Assembly (NCBI GenBank): GCA_937919225.1
Contig: CALFRH010000118.1
Coordinates: forward strand, 1 to 37,534
DNA from: an uncultured Parvularcula sp.
Lineage (GTDB): Bacteria > Pseudomonadota > Alphaproteobacteria > Caulobacterales > Parvularculaceae
Direction: 5' to 3'
DNA length: 37,534 bases
Part shown: piece by piece, positions 8,406-16,945 of the stretch
Position numbering within the stretch: the stretch's first letter is position 1
How the letters are laid out: each line of letters starts with the position of its first letter
Notes under the pieces: generated by a model
What the model saw: the letters and a program-made list of their open reading frames with translations, nothing else
The model's database searches: none
Told to the model about the DNA's origin: nothing
Program-made: the position numbers and the translations under genes

Positions 8406-8966
8406 CTATTCACACCGAATAAACCGCACGACGCTATCCCCAAAACTGCGTTCATCCTCAAGAACGAACCCCTCCGCCTGGGGAGGATCATCGGCTTTCG
8501 CCTGTTCCACCACACAAAGGGCGTTGGGGGAAAGCCATGCCCCCTCGCGCAACGACGCCAACGCTGGATCAACGAGCCCCTCCCCATAGGGCGGATCGAG
8601 AAACGCCAGGCCAAAGGATGCCCCCATCGCCGTGGGCTTGGGCCCAAGGCCGGTCGCGGATCGACGGTGGATACGGGTCGCCCCCATCAGCTGAAGCGTC
8701 TCTTGGTTTTGCCGGATAGCACCGCGAGCCGCCGCAGCGATCTCAACGAATAGGCAAAAAGAACCGCCCCGGGACATGGCCTCAAACCCCAACGCGCCGG
8801 AGCCGGCGAAGAGGTCAACGACCCTTACCTCATCAAAGGAAAACCCCTCCTTATGGAGGAGAATGTTAAACAGGCTCTCCCGCGTCCGATCCGTTGTAGG
8901 CCGTGTCCCCATCCCCTTCGGCGCGGCGAGGGGCCGCCCCTTATACGCGCCACCAACGATGCGCAT
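8406..8966 (-). CDS. rsmD: 16S rRNA guanine-N2 methyltransferase RsmD
   Basis: A 186-residue enzyme that methylates G966 (E. coli numbering) of 16S rRNA in the small subunit. It starts MRIVGGAYKGRPL, has the family motif TRPTTDRTRESLFNIL at about 21-36, the SAM-binding VVDLFAGSGALGFEAMSRG at 49-67 and the catalytic DPPY at 124-127. Length is normal. The upstream gene rluB ends in a TAATG overlap with this start, so the two are translationally coupled in a ribosome-modification unit. Confidence 0.95.
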   Translation of the reverse strand: MRIVGGAYKGRPLAAPKGMGTRPTTDRTRESLFNILLHKEGFSFDEVRVVDLFAGSGALGFEAMSRGGSFCLFVEIAAAARGAIRQNQETLQLMGATRIHRRSATGLGPKPTAMGASFGLAFLDPPYGEGLVDPALASLREGAWLSPNALCVVEQAKADDPPQAEGFVLEDERSFGDSVVRFIRCE

Positions 8967-9745
8967 TAAGACAATAGCCCCAAGGCCTCGGCCCGCTTGC
9001 GCCCCAGCTGCTCAATCAACTGTTTCCGGGGGATCTCCTCAACGCTGCCCTTCTCAAGCCCCCCCAGCTGGAACGGTCCGTAGGACAAGCGGATAAGGCG
9101 GTTCACCTGGAGCCCCAAATGACGGCAGACCTGCCGGATTTCTCTGTTCTTCCCTTCAGTAATGGTGATCGTCAGCCACACATTCCCGCCTTGGCGCTGG
9201 TCAAGTTTGGCCTCTATTGGTCCGTAGGCAACACCTTCGACCTCTACACCCTGTTTGAGCGCCTCGAGGGCCTTTTCCGTCGTACGGCCATAGGCCCGTA
9301 CCCGGTATCGGCGGCGCCAGCCATTTTCCGGCAACTCCATAGACCGGGCGAGGCCGCCGTCAGTGGTAAGAAGAAGCAATCCTTCGGTATTCAAATCAAG
9401 CCGGCCCACCGACACCACCCGGGGCAGGCCCGGCGGCAGGGCATCGAACACAGTTGGGCGCTCTTGGGGGTCCTTATGGGTGGTCACGAGACCGGTGGGC
9501 TTATGATACCGCCAAAGGCGTATAGGCTCGGGCGCCTTTAGCCGCTCTCCATCAACCCGAATGTCTTCTGCGCCCGTGACCTTCACCGCGGGGGTCGTCA
9601 GGGTTTTCCCATCAACGGTGACCCGGCCCTCCTCAATCAGGGCCTCGCACGCCCGGCGAGAGGCCACGCCCGCCCGGGCCATCACCTTAGCGATTCGGTC
9701 TCCCTGGGGCGCTCCTGGAGCACCATTTGTCTCATTTTGGGTCAT
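8966..9745 (-). CDS. rluB: 23S rRNA pseudouridine synthase of the RsuA/RluB family
   Basis: A 259-residue enzyme that isomerises uridine to pseudouridine in rRNA. It has an N-terminal S4 RNA-binding domain (RIAKVMARAGVASRRACEALIEEGRVTVDG, about 17-46), then the catalytic domain with GRLDLNTEGLLLLTTDG, where the active-site aspartate is D117. The TEGKNREIRQVCRHLG motif is near residue 197. The RluB assignment over RsuA or RluE rests on length and the usual pairing with rsmD in alphaproteobacteria; specificity is not proven by sequence reading. It overlaps rsmD by one base. Confidence 0.88.
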   Translation of the reverse strand: MTQNETNGAPGAPQGDRIAKVMARAGVASRRACEALIEEGRVTVDGKTLTTPAVKVTGAEDIRVDGERLKAPEPIRLWRYHKPTGLVTTHKDPQERPTVFDALPPGLPRVVSVGRLDLNTEGLLLLTTDGGLARSMELPENGWRRRYRVRAYGRTTEKALEALKQGVEVEGVAYGPIEAKLDQRQGGNVWLTITITEGKNREIRQVCRHLGLQVNRLIRLSYGPFQLGGLEKGSVEEIPRKQLIEQLGRKRAEALGLLS

Positions 9746-9873
9746 TTTACCCCTATTTCGCGAATGAAAGACCCGTTAGTTGCGGTCCTGGTTGAAGAAC
9801 GGTACTTTGAAACCCTACCTTAAGGGGTGTCGGCAATGACGCCGCGGGGGCGGCATAAAGCGAGGATTGCGAG

Positions 9874-10527
9874 ATGAAAAGCAAGGTCACTGGAGTTTTA
9901 GCGGTCGCGGCGGCACTTAGCCTATCGGCCTGTATGACAACCGACCCGTATACGGGCGAACAAAAGGTTTCAAATACCGCAAAAGGGGCCGGGCTCGGCG
10001 CCCTTGCCGGCGCTGCCATTGGCGCCATTGCGGGTGATGACGAAGCCGCTATCGCAGGCGCGGTAGCTGGCGCCGCCATTGGCGGCGGCATTGGCAACTA
10101 TATGGACCGTCAGGAGCAAGAGCTTCGGGCAGAGCTGGCCTCCACCGGGGTCCGGGTGCAGCGGAACGGCGACAATATTCGCCTCATTATGCCTGGCAAT
10201 ATCACCTTTGCGACCGACCAGTCCGCTGTGCGCCCAGAATTCTACAGCACCCTGAACTCGGTATCAAAAGTGCTGGCCAAGTACAATCAAACCAGCGTCA
10301 TGGTGGAGGGTCACACAGACAATGTGGGCTCAGATCAGTATAATTTGAACCTGTCCATCCGTCGCGCAGAAGCGGTTGGCAACTATCTTGTTGCCCAAGG
10401 CGTGTCAGTGCCGCGCATTCGCGCCCTTGGCTACGGCGAAACCCAGCCAATCGCCGCGAACGCCACCGACAATGGTCGGGCGCAAAACCGCCGGGTGGAA
10501 ATCCAGCTGAGCCCAGTGCAAGGCTAA
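9874..10527 (+). CDS. OmpA-domain lipoprotein with glycine zipper (YiaD-like)
   Basis: A 217-residue outer-membrane lipoprotein. The signal peptide ends in lipobox LSAC with the lipidated cysteine at position 20. It is followed by a glycine-zipper segment (GAGLGALAGAAIGAIAG and AGAVAGAAIGGGIGNYMD, about 38-76) and a C-terminal OmpA domain (about 100-217). That domain carries the peptidoglycan-binding signature VEGHTDNVGSDQYNLNLSIRRAEAV. It probably tethers the outer membrane to the cell wall. The gene stands alone, with AGGA upstream of the ATG and a strong terminator just after the stop. Confidence 0.92.
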   Translation: MKSKVTGVLAVAAALSLSACMTTDPYTGEQKVSNTAKGAGLGALAGAAIGAIAGDDEAAIAGAVAGAAIGGGIGNYMDRQEQELRAELASTGVRVQRNGDNIRLIMPGNITFATDQSAVRPEFYSTLNSVSKVLAKYNQTSVMVEGHTDNVGSDQYNLNLSIRRAEAVGNYLVAQGVSVPRIRALGYGETQPIAANATDNGRAQNRRVEIQLSPVQG

Positions 10528-10546
10528 CAGGTCCGACTATGTTGTT

Positions 10547-10581
10547 GAAAAACCCTGGTTCAACGAACCGGGGTTTTTTTT
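10547..10581 (+). terminator. Rho-independent terminator of the OmpA lipoprotein gene
   Basis: An ACCC-T-GGTTC arm and a GAACC-G-GGGT arm (with one T-G pair) enclose an AAC loop, and a run of eight T follows. It starts about 20 bases after the stop codon. Confidence 0.92.
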
Positions 10582-10586
10582 GGGCG

Positions 10587-10664
10587 TTTCCTCCTCATCT
10601 TGAGAGTTGATTGGGAAGGGGCTCAATCAACAAATCCAAAGGCAGCGCCTCGAAGGATGAGGAA
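10587..10664. repeat. Palindromic repeat, CCTCAT..TCGAAGGATGAGG type, with nested hairpin
   Basis: The outer arms TCCTCATC (10592-10599) and GATGAGGA (10656-10663) pair, and the right side has the CCTCGAAGGATGAGG end typical of dispersed alphaproteobacterial palindromes. Inside is a second perfect pair, GTTGATTG and CAATCAAC. It sits just after the OmpA terminator and just beyond the stop of the GST-like gene. Confidence 0.6.
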
Positions 10665-10675
10665 TTGTAGAAGCC

Positions 10676-11452
10676 CTACAAACAAAGCGGGGTTTCCAAA
10701 AACTCTCCATACATCTTATCACGATGGGTAAGTAGGATCGGCTTGAGCGCCGCACGCGTGGCGTCATCAGTGGTCTCAAACGCAGCCCGCACTGGCGGGG
10801 GTAAGGGGCAGTCCTTGTCAGGCAATGGCGCAAACAACGCCATGGCGGCAGCACTATAAATATCAAGGGCACTGAGCTGGTCTCCAAAATAGAAGGCACT
10901 GCCAGCCGCTTGCTGCGCCTCCAACCGGTCGCTTAAAAGAGTGAGCAGCGCCGTAATGCGGATAGAGATCTCGTCGCCTCTCCCCTCCGTATACCCGTAT
11001 TTCTGACTTAGATACTTGGCAACCGGCGGTGCAAAACCGCCCTCTTGCCCGTTCAACCCCCAATCGACCGCCTGGAGGCGCCGAAGCCATAGCAATCCTT
11101 CCTCCCCAAGAATTTCATGGGAAAGTCCAACCATGAGCGCCCGTTCCAAAGGGTCGCTCGGAAGAAGGGATGGCGTCGGTGCCAACCGTTCGGCAAGCAT
11201 CAAAATCTCTGCCCAGCCACTCCGAGGGGGGTCGTCGCCGTAAAAGGCAATGGGACCGCTCAGGTTCCGGCGAGTCCATTTTTTGAGGTCATCATCGTCA
11301 TAGGCGAGGCGTACCGCCCTCCACTCCAGCCCTTTGATGTGGAATATGCCCTTAGCTGCCTCGCCCCAGGGGCTCGGCACGCCGCTGACGACCACCATTC
11401 TGAGGCCATCATCAGCCATACCTTCTTCGACGCTGACATAATTGACGGGCAT
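10676..11452 (-). CDS. Glutathione S-transferase-like protein
   Basis: A 258-residue soluble protein. The N-terminal half has the look of a thioredoxin-fold GST domain (VVVSGVPSPWGEAAKGIFHIKGLEWRAVRL, about 19-48), and the C-terminal half is helical, with FYFGDQLSALDIYSAAAMALFAPLP, where the ALDIY helix cap is typical of GST C-terminal domains. A clear catalytic Ser/Cys is not obvious, although SPWGEA is in the right region. AAGGA is seven bases before the ATG. The gene is isolated and flanked on both sides by palindromic repeats. Substrate unknown. Confidence 0.75.
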   Translation of the reverse strand: MPVNYVSVEEGMADDGLRMVVVSGVPSPWGEAAKGIFHIKGLEWRAVRLAYDDDDLKKWTRRNLSGPIAFYGDDPPRSGWAEILMLAERLAPTPSLLPSDPLERALMVGLSHEILGEEGLLWLRRLQAVDWGLNGQEGGFAPPVAKYLSQKYGYTEGRGDEISIRITALLTLLSDRLEAQQAAGSAFYFGDQLSALDIYSAAAMALFAPLPDKDCPLPPPVRAAFETTDDATRAALKPILLTHRDKMYGEFLETPLCL

Positions 11453-11489
11453 ATGACGGTCCTTGTTGGGGCAGCTTTGTCAAAAAAGT

Positions 11490-11536
11490 CCTCCCCCTTT
11501 CGAGACGCCACCTTCGGTGGCCCTCAGGGTGAGGAT
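11490..11536. repeat. Dispersed alphaproteobacterial palindrome, copy A
   Basis: The sequence has TTTCGAGACGCC, the perfect hairpin GCCACC-TTC-GGTGGC (11507-11521), and CCTCAGGGTGAGGA. This is the inverted form of the well-known TGAGGAG...CGTCTCGAA palindromes found in many alphaproteobacterial genomes. A second copy lies 18 bases downstream in opposite orientation. Confidence 0.65.
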
Positions 11537-11553
11537 TGGCGTGGGATCTCTCA

Positions 11554-11604
11554 TTTCCCTCATGCTGAGGAGATCCGAAGGATCGTCTCGAAGCACAAGG
11601 GAAA
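11554..11604. repeat. Dispersed alphaproteobacterial palindrome, copy B
   Basis: The arms TTTCCCTCATGCTGAGGAGATCC and GGATCGTCTCGAAGCACAAGGGAAA can fold on each other with a few mismatches; the ends TTTCCC and GGGAAA are perfect. With copy A it forms a closely spaced inverted pair between the GST-like gene and the dehydrogenase, resembling a BIME. It may protect or end the dehydrogenase transcript. Confidence 0.7.
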
Positions 11605-11619
11605 TGGAGGATTAGCCGC

Positions 11620-13407
11620 CTAAAACGCGTCAGCCGACAGGGCCATCACCGTGTCCGCGCCCGCCTTCACCTTAGCCAAGTGCAGGCTGCTTTCGGGCAA
11701 CATCCGTTCAAAGAAATATTTCGCCGTGATAAGCTTGTTGGCGTAGTAGGGATCGCTATCCCCCACCTTGGGTTCGGCTTCTTTCACCATCATCACCCAC
11801 ATATAAGCATAGGTCACAAGACCGAAGAGATGGAGGAAATCGTGACTGCCGGCCCCAGCATTGTCCGGGTTCGCCATACCATTGGCCCCGAACCATTGAA
11901 TGGCGTCCATGGCCTCAGCCTTCGCCGCCAACATTTGATCAATGTACCCGTCGAGCGTCTCGGATGAGCCTTTGTTATCACCGGCCCATTCATCGATCTC
12001 TGCGAAGAAGGTCTGCCAGTAGCGACCGCCCTCAGCCATCAATTTCCGGCCCACAAGGTCCAGGGCCTGGATCCCGTTGGTGCCCTCATAGATCATGGCG
12101 ATCTTCGTATCCCGGACGAATTGGGACATGCCCCACTCTTCCACATAGCCCGAGCCGCCAAAGACCTGGAGCGCATCGGCGGTGCCTTTAAAACCCTTGT
12201 CAGTTTGATAGGCTTTAATGATCGGCGTCAGCAGCGCCATATAGTCCCCAGCCTTTTGCCGGGTGGTTTCATCCTCAGCCTTGTGGCTGAGATCTTCTTG
12301 CAACGCCGCCCAGTAGGTAAGCGCACGGGCGCCCTCGATAAAGGCCCGGGTGTCCATCAGCATACGCCGAACATCAGGGTGAACAATGATGGGATCGGCG
12401 GGCTGGTCCGGTGCCTTTGGCCCGGTGAGGGAGCGGGACTGAAGCCGGTCTTTGGCAAAGGCCACGGCGTTTTGGTTGGCAACCTCTGCCGCCGCGAGGC
12501 CCTGAAGGCCAACGCCCAGGCGCGCTTCGTTCATCATGATGAACATCGCTCGCATGCCCTTGTTCTCTTGGCCGATGAGATAGCCGGTCGCACCGTCATA
12601 ATTCATGACGCAGGTGGCATTGCCATGGATGCCCATTTTTTCCTCAAGACCACCACAACTGACCGCATTGCGCTCACCCGGCGTTTCGTCCTCATTCAAA
12701 ATGAACTTGGGAACAATAAAGAGGGAGATGCCCTTAATGCCCTCGGGCGCGCCTTCGATCCGCGCCAGGACAAGGTGGATGATGTTCTCGGACATGTCAT
12801 GCTCACCGGCGGAGATCCAAATCTTGTTGCCGGTGATTTTGTAGGTGCCGTCCTCTTGGGGCACCGCCTTGGTCCGAATAAGACCCAAATCCGTCCCGCA
12901 CTGGGGCTCCGTCAGGTTCATGGTGCCGGTCCAGCGTCCCTCGGTCATCGGCGGCAAGTAAGTCTGCTTTTGGTCTTCAGATCCGGCAGCATGGATCGCG
13001 CGCCACGCGCCCCCCGAAAGGCCGGGATACATTGCAAAGGCCTGGTTCGCCGCTGAGGTCATTTCGCTCACCGCCAAGGCAAGGGTGAGCGGCAGGCCTT
13101 GGCCACCATAATTCGGGTCCATCGCGATGGACCCAAAACCGTTTTCACAGAACTGATCGTAAGCCTCTTTGAACCCGGTGGGCGTGGTCACAGACGCATC
13201 ATCGTGGCGGGTACAACCCTCAGTGTCGCCAACGCGATTGAGGGGCGCCAACACGTCCCGGTGCCATTTGCCACTCTCCTCTAAAAACGCGTCGATCACG
13301 TCTGGGGTCGCGTCGGCGAAGCCCGGCAGGTTCGAATAGTTTTGCAGATTCAACACCTCATGCATCAAAAACTGCATGTCACGGGTGGGCGCTTCATAAA
13401 CGGGCAT
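11620..13407 (-). CDS. Acyl-CoA dehydrogenase, DmdC-like
   Basis: A 595-residue flavoprotein that should desaturate an acyl-CoA at the alpha-beta position. It starts MPVYEAPTRDMQFLMHEVLN, as typical of the long DmdC-type subfamily (3-methylmercaptopropionyl-CoA dehydrogenases and close fatty acyl-CoA relatives). FAD/substrate regions are visible as MNLTEPQCGTDLGLIRTKA, ITGNKIWISAGEHD and LQVFGGSGYVEEW, and the candidate catalytic glutamate is E441 in IYEGTNGIQALDLVGRKL. The last 130 residues form the extra C-terminal domain of this subfamily. AGAGGAAAAG precedes the ATG. The exact substrate (DMSP-derived thio-acyl or ordinary fatty acyl-CoA) cannot be told from sequence; no dmdA, dmdB or dmdD is nearby. 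Confidence 0.88.
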   Translation of the reverse strand: MPVYEAPTRDMQFLMHEVLNLQNYSNLPGFADATPDVIDAFLEESGKWHRDVLAPLNRVGDTEGCTRHDDASVTTPTGFKEAYDQFCENGFGSIAMDPNYGGQGLPLTLALAVSEMTSAANQAFAMYPGLSGGAWRAIHAAGSEDQKQTYLPPMTEGRWTGTMNLTEPQCGTDLGLIRTKAVPQEDGTYKITGNKIWISAGEHDMSENIIHLVLARIEGAPEGIKGISLFIVPKFILNEDETPGERNAVSCGGLEEKMGIHGNATCVMNYDGATGYLIGQENKGMRAMFIMMNEARLGVGLQGLAAAEVANQNAVAFAKDRLQSRSLTGPKAPDQPADPIIVHPDVRRMLMDTRAFIEGARALTYWAALQEDLSHKAEDETTRQKAGDYMALLTPIIKAYQTDKGFKGTADALQVFGGSGYVEEWGMSQFVRDTKIAMIYEGTNGIQALDLVGRKLMAEGGRYWQTFFAEIDEWAGDNKGSSETLDGYIDQMLAAKAEAMDAIQWFGANGMANPDNAGAGSHDFLHLFGLVTYAYMWVMMVKEAEPKVGDSDPYYANKLITAKYFFERMLPESSLHLAKVKAGADTVMALSADAF

Positions 13408-13731
13408 CGTGCCTTTTCCTCTGTCTGACCAAACCGTCTTGGGTCAGCTCTTGCTTGGGGTGGAGCCGTGAAACCACGGCATTTGCTGCTATTCTAACCG
13501 GATCGCTGCCACTGGCAAAGAACCTCGCGCAGTGTCGGTGCGTTTTGTCACGGGGGTTCTTAGCGTCATGAAAACAGACACGGTAACCCTTTTATTAACC
13601 AATTAACTGACCTTAGGTTTTTGTTAATGGCAGACCTTCACCTAGGAAAAGAAGCAGCGTATTTCATTTGCTTGGTCTTCCGATCGGTTCCCATGCGGGG
13701 GGCCGTTGAGCGGTCTTAAAAGGGGCGGTTC
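13408..13731. other. Intergenic region between dehydrogenase and PodJ-like gene
   Basis: This 324-base gap separates two divergent genes and should contain both promoters. A weak inverted pair (CTGACC, GGTCAG) lies close to the dehydrogenase start. An AT-rich patch with three TTAA tetramers (TTATTAACCAATTAAC and TTGTTAATGG) lies about 110-140 bases before the PodJ-like start. The spacing does not fit a standard CtrA site. No RNA gene or convincing small protein gene was seen. Confidence 0.4.
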
Positions 13732-16056
13732 ATGAAATCCAATGTGCCTTGGAGCGTAAAAGGGATCGATCCCGAAGCCCGGGTGGTTGCCAAAGAGGCT
13801 GCCCGTAAGGCGGGCATGACCCTGGGCGAATGGATGACGAGCATGATCAACGAGGTCGGCAGCGATGGCGGCGAGGGTGACGCCGCGGGCAAGACTGCCG
13901 TGTCCTCTGCCGCCCCAACCACCGGCGTGACCACCGATCAATTGCGCGCGGTAGTGGACAGCCTTAACCGTCTGAATGAGCGGATCAAAACCACCGAAGA
14001 AACCGTCAAACGGACCGAGGAGAAATCCCTGGAGGCTGTTGGCGGCCTTAACCAAGGGCTTGAGACGGTCTTTGAACGGCTCAAGCGGATGGAGCGGGAA
14101 CGCACTGAGGGTGCACCGAGCGACATTCTTGATCGTGTCGAAAAGCTCGAATCGAGTGACACTGGCCGGGACCGGGTTGAGAGCCTAAAGGCCCTTGAGG
14201 CTGCCCTAAGCCAGATGGTCAACCAGTTCGAAGCGACCCGACAAGATGCGATTGAACGGGTTGAACAGAACGAGCAGGCGGTTGCCGAACTTGAAACAAA
14301 GGTAGACGGCCTCGACACCCGCCTTACCGCTGGCTTCCAGGAAGTACACGACGCCCTCGATACGGTGGGTGAGCATCTCGATCACACCGAGCGCACGGCC
14401 AAAGCGGTGATGCTAGAAGCGCGGGAAGCGGCCAACTCGACCGATGAAGAATTTGTCGAGCGCACCAGTAAGAAGCTTCAGCTTCTTGGGAATGAGATCA
14501 AGCGCTCCGGCGATCAGATCACGGCGGTTGAGACCATGGTGTCCTCGCTGTCCGAAAAAATCGAAGCCGCCGAGCAACGATCAGCCGAAGGCATTGCGGA
14601 AGTCGCCTCCGAAGTGAACTTGCTGCGCGAAGACGTGGTCCCTGCCCTTGAGCTCGGCGCCGCCGAGGATCCAGCGATCACAAAGGTAGCGGCGGAAGCC
14701 GAAGAAACCGTCGCTCAGCTGCAAAAATCCTATGAGGACATGCTGTCCCGCCTTGAGGGCCGGGAGGCGGAGATCGAAGCCACTCTCGCCCGGGCGAATG
14801 AGCAGCATCAGGCGCTGGCAGAAGCGCCAACGCCAACAGTGACCGAAGAGCCATCGACGACGGCCAGCGCAGACGTCGCCTTCGACGAGATCGGCGATCC
14901 GGACATTGCTGACGCCCCAACGGCACCATCAACAGCCCCCCTTAGCAGCGGTGATGGCGCTGAGGAGGAGTTTGACGCCGTCTTTGGTCATGACACGGAT
15001 GTTGATGAAGATGACTCCCTCGGGGAAGAGGTCGATCTCGACAAGCCCGTGTCAGAAATGACCCCGCGGGAAAAGATCCTCGCAGCCGCTAAGGCTCGCA
15101 AAGAGCGCCTTGAGAAAGAAAAAGAAGTCGAGGCCGAGGACGCTGCCGAGGCGGACGCAGCGGCAATGGTCCCCTCCTTCACCGCAACCGACGGTGACGC
15201 GCCCGAGGAAGAGGGCACCGATGTCGACGAGAACGGCCAAAACCGCAAACTCGGCCTCCCGTTGGTTATTCTATTGGGCTTATTGCTGCTGGCGATGATT
15301 ATCGGAGCGGCGGTGCTGTTTGGATTCGGTCGGGGTGGCGATGAGACCGCGGAGGCCGCGCCCGCCCCAAGTGCCGCGGCGATCAGCGAAGTGGAACTCA
15401 CCCCATCGGTTGAGGAAAGCGCCGTGCCTCGGCCTGAGCTTTTAGGGCCGGCGAATGTCAGTGCCCCTGACGGTGACGAGCTTTATGCCCAGGGCAAACA
15501 AATGCTGGCCGAGGCCCGCACGGTGGATGACCGGGTGGCCGCCTTCTCGACCATTCGTCAGGCAGCGATCTATGGCAATGTCCCCGCCCAGTATCGTCTG
15601 GGGGAGATGTATTTCCTTGGAGCTGGCACCGACAAAAACCTCGACAATGCAAAGCGCTGGTTTACCGAGGCCGCGCTTTCAGGCAACGCAGCCGCCATGC
15701 ATCGGTTAGGCAGCCTCGCCATCAACCCCGAAATTGACGGTCAGAACCTTAATGAGGCGCTGGCCTGGTTTGAACGCGCTGCGAATTACGGTGTGATCGA
15801 CAGCATGTATAATCTTGGGTTCCTCTACGATCCCTCGTCAAATTATTTGCCTGCAGACATGCGGGACCCGGAATTATCTTACTTCAACTATGGCCTTGCG
15901 GCTCGCCTTGGCGATGCGCAGGCGCCCATTGATGGCGCGACGGTCGCCGCCCGCTTACCCACTGAGAAGGTGACGGAAATCGACGCTAAGGTCGAACAAT
16001 GGACCGCTCTTCCCTATGACCCTGCCGTCAATGATGGCCTACAAGTGGTGAACTGA
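13732..16056 (+). CDS. PodJ-like polar localisation protein with Sel1 repeats
   Basis: A 774-residue single-pass inner-membrane protein. The N-terminus, MKSNVPWSVKGIDPEARVVAKEAARKAGMTLGEWM, is the signature of PodJ and related polarity scaffolds in Caulobacter relatives. A long coiled-coil region (about 75-370, rich in Glu, Lys and Leu heptads) is followed by an acidic low-complexity stretch. One transmembrane helix lies near 508-530 (LGLPLVILLGLLLLAMIIGAAVLFG), and a periplasmic part has three Sel1-like repeats (about 610-735, GNVPAQYRLGEMYFLGAG and similar). The layout equals Caulobacter PodJ, though shorter and without an obvious peptidoglycan-binding end. Probable role: organising one cell pole. 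AAGGGG lies before the ATG. It is monocistronic. Confidence 0.82.
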   Translation: MKSNVPWSVKGIDPEARVVAKEAARKAGMTLGEWMTSMINEVGSDGGEGDAAGKTAVSSAAPTTGVTTDQLRAVVDSLNRLNERIKTTEETVKRTEEKSLEAVGGLNQGLETVFERLKRMERERTEGAPSDILDRVEKLESSDTGRDRVESLKALEAALSQMVNQFEATRQDAIERVEQNEQAVAELETKVDGLDTRLTAGFQEVHDALDTVGEHLDHTERTAKAVMLEAREAANSTDEEFVERTSKKLQLLGNEIKRSGDQITAVETMVSSLSEKIEAAEQRSAEGIAEVASEVNLLREDVVPALELGAAEDPAITKVAAEAEETVAQLQKSYEDMLSRLEGREAEIEATLARANEQHQALAEAPTPTVTEEPSTTASADVAFDEIGDPDIADAPTAPSTAPLSSGDGAEEEFDAVFGHDTDVDEDDSLGEEVDLDKPVSEMTPREKILAAAKARKERLEKEKEVEAEDAAEADAAAMVPSFTATDGDAPEEEGTDVDENGQNRKLGLPLVILLGLLLLAMIIGAAVLFGFGRGGDETAEAAPAPSAAAISEVELTPSVEESAVPRPELLGPANVSAPDGDELYAQGKQMLAEARTVDDRVAAFSTIRQAAIYGNVPAQYRLGEMYFLGAGTDKNLDNAKRWFTEAALSGNAAAMHRLGSLAINPEIDGQNLNEALAWFERAANYGVIDSMYNLGFLYDPSSNYLPADMRDPELSYFNYGLAARLGDAQAPIDGATVAARLPTEKVTEIDAKVEQWTALPYDPAVNDGLQVVN

Positions 16057-16294
16057 TTTTTCTCCGCTTGCGTCTTGCGGGCGAAGAACGATCTATAAGA
16101 AACTAGGAGCACCTTGCGAACAGATTGAATCGTTCGCGTGCTCTAGATTATTGATTTATCGCGTTTTCTTGCGACCAACCGGTACCCACTTGGCCTGAAA
16201 ACGCTCTGGGTTAACTCGCCCATCACCTAGCACAGTGACACCATAAAGGGATGACGAGCCTCCTCTTTTTTGGGACTCTATTCCCAAATGACCG
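16057..16294. other. Intergenic region with a long hairpin after the PodJ-like gene
   Basis: This gap lies between converging genes. The main element is a hairpin at 16107-16143: GAGCA and GCGAAC in the left arm pair with GTTCGC and TGCTC in the right arm around a 10-base loop, with a small internal loop. No T-run follows on either strand, so it is not a classic terminator. No tRNA features (T-arm GTTCGANTC, CCA end) were found. Confidence 0.45.
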
Positions 16295-16945
16295 TCAAGG
16301 AATCCCAATCAGTTTGTGAGTTTGAAGGGACAAACGCCATTGCGGGTGAGCCCGGCAATAGTCGAGGGTCGCTTTCAATGTTTGATCCGCGTCGGGCCCA
16401 TCCATCGGCTGCAAAAAGAAGTGCTCAAAATCGAGCGCCAAAAACCGTTCCGGATGCGCCTTTTCTTGGGGATAGACCAGTTTGAGTTCCTGTCCGCGGG
16501 TTTGCTTAAGGTCGGCGTCAGCCTTGGGGCTGACACAAATCCAGTCGAGGCCCTGGGGCGCTTCTAAGGTGCCATTGGTCTCCACCCCGACCTTGAACCC
16601 TTCAGCATGCAATGCATCAATAAGAGCGCCGTCCAGCTGTAAGAGCGGTTCACCGCCCGTGCAAACAACATAGGGCTCACCGGATGCGCCCTGGCCCTCA
16701 CGCCCTGTGGGCCAAAACTGCGCCACATGGCGCGCCAGGTCTTGAGCCCCCTGAAAGGCGCCACCGCCCGGCCCGTCGGTTCCTACGAAGTCCGTGTCGC
16801 AAAAGGTACAGACGGCGTCAGCCCGATCCCGCTCTCGACCCGACCAAAGATTGCAGCCCGCAAACCGCAAAAAAACGGCGGCACGCCCCGCCTGCGCGCC
16901 TTCACCTTGCAACGTAAAATAGCACTCCTTGACCGAATAGGTCAC
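16295..16945 (-). CDS. queE: 7-carboxy-7-deazaguanine synthase QueE
   Basis: A 216-residue radical-SAM enzyme that converts 6-carboxytetrahydropterin to 7-carboxy-7-deazaguanine in queuosine synthesis. The cluster-binding cysteines are in [23 protein letters not shown], the long CX14CX2C form normal for proteobacterial QueE. The SAM-binding GGEPLLQ, VETNGT and CVSPKAD follow. The GTG start used here overlaps the queC stop as GTGA and has AGGAGG seven bases upstream; a longer start ten codons upstream lacks such a site. It is coupled to queC, whose enzyme uses its product. Confidence 0.95.
   Translation of the reverse strand: MTYSVKECYFTLQGEGAQAGRAAVFLRFAGCNLWSGRERDRADAVCTFCDTDFVGTDGPGGGAFQGAQDLARHVAQFWPTGREGQGASGEPYVVCTGGEPLLQLDGALIDALHAEGFKVGVETNGTLEAPQGLDWICVSPKADADLKQTRGQELKLVYPQEKAHPERFLALDFEHFFLQPMDGPDADQTLKATLDYCRAHPQWRLSLQTHKLIGIP

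Noticed and set aside
12121-13056. Large plus-strand frame across the acyl-CoA dehydrogenase
   Set aside because: It is antisense to strongly conserved dehydrogenase motifs and reads as low-complexity His/Gly-rich sequence.
13590-13630. Possible CtrA box before the PodJ-like gene
   Set aside because: TTAA tetramers are 4 and 17 bases apart, not the 7 of TTAA-N7-TTAA.
16057-16294. tRNA or other stable RNA
   Set aside because: The hairpin has no tRNA-like T-arm, anticodon arm or CCA end, and no second arm of the right size.
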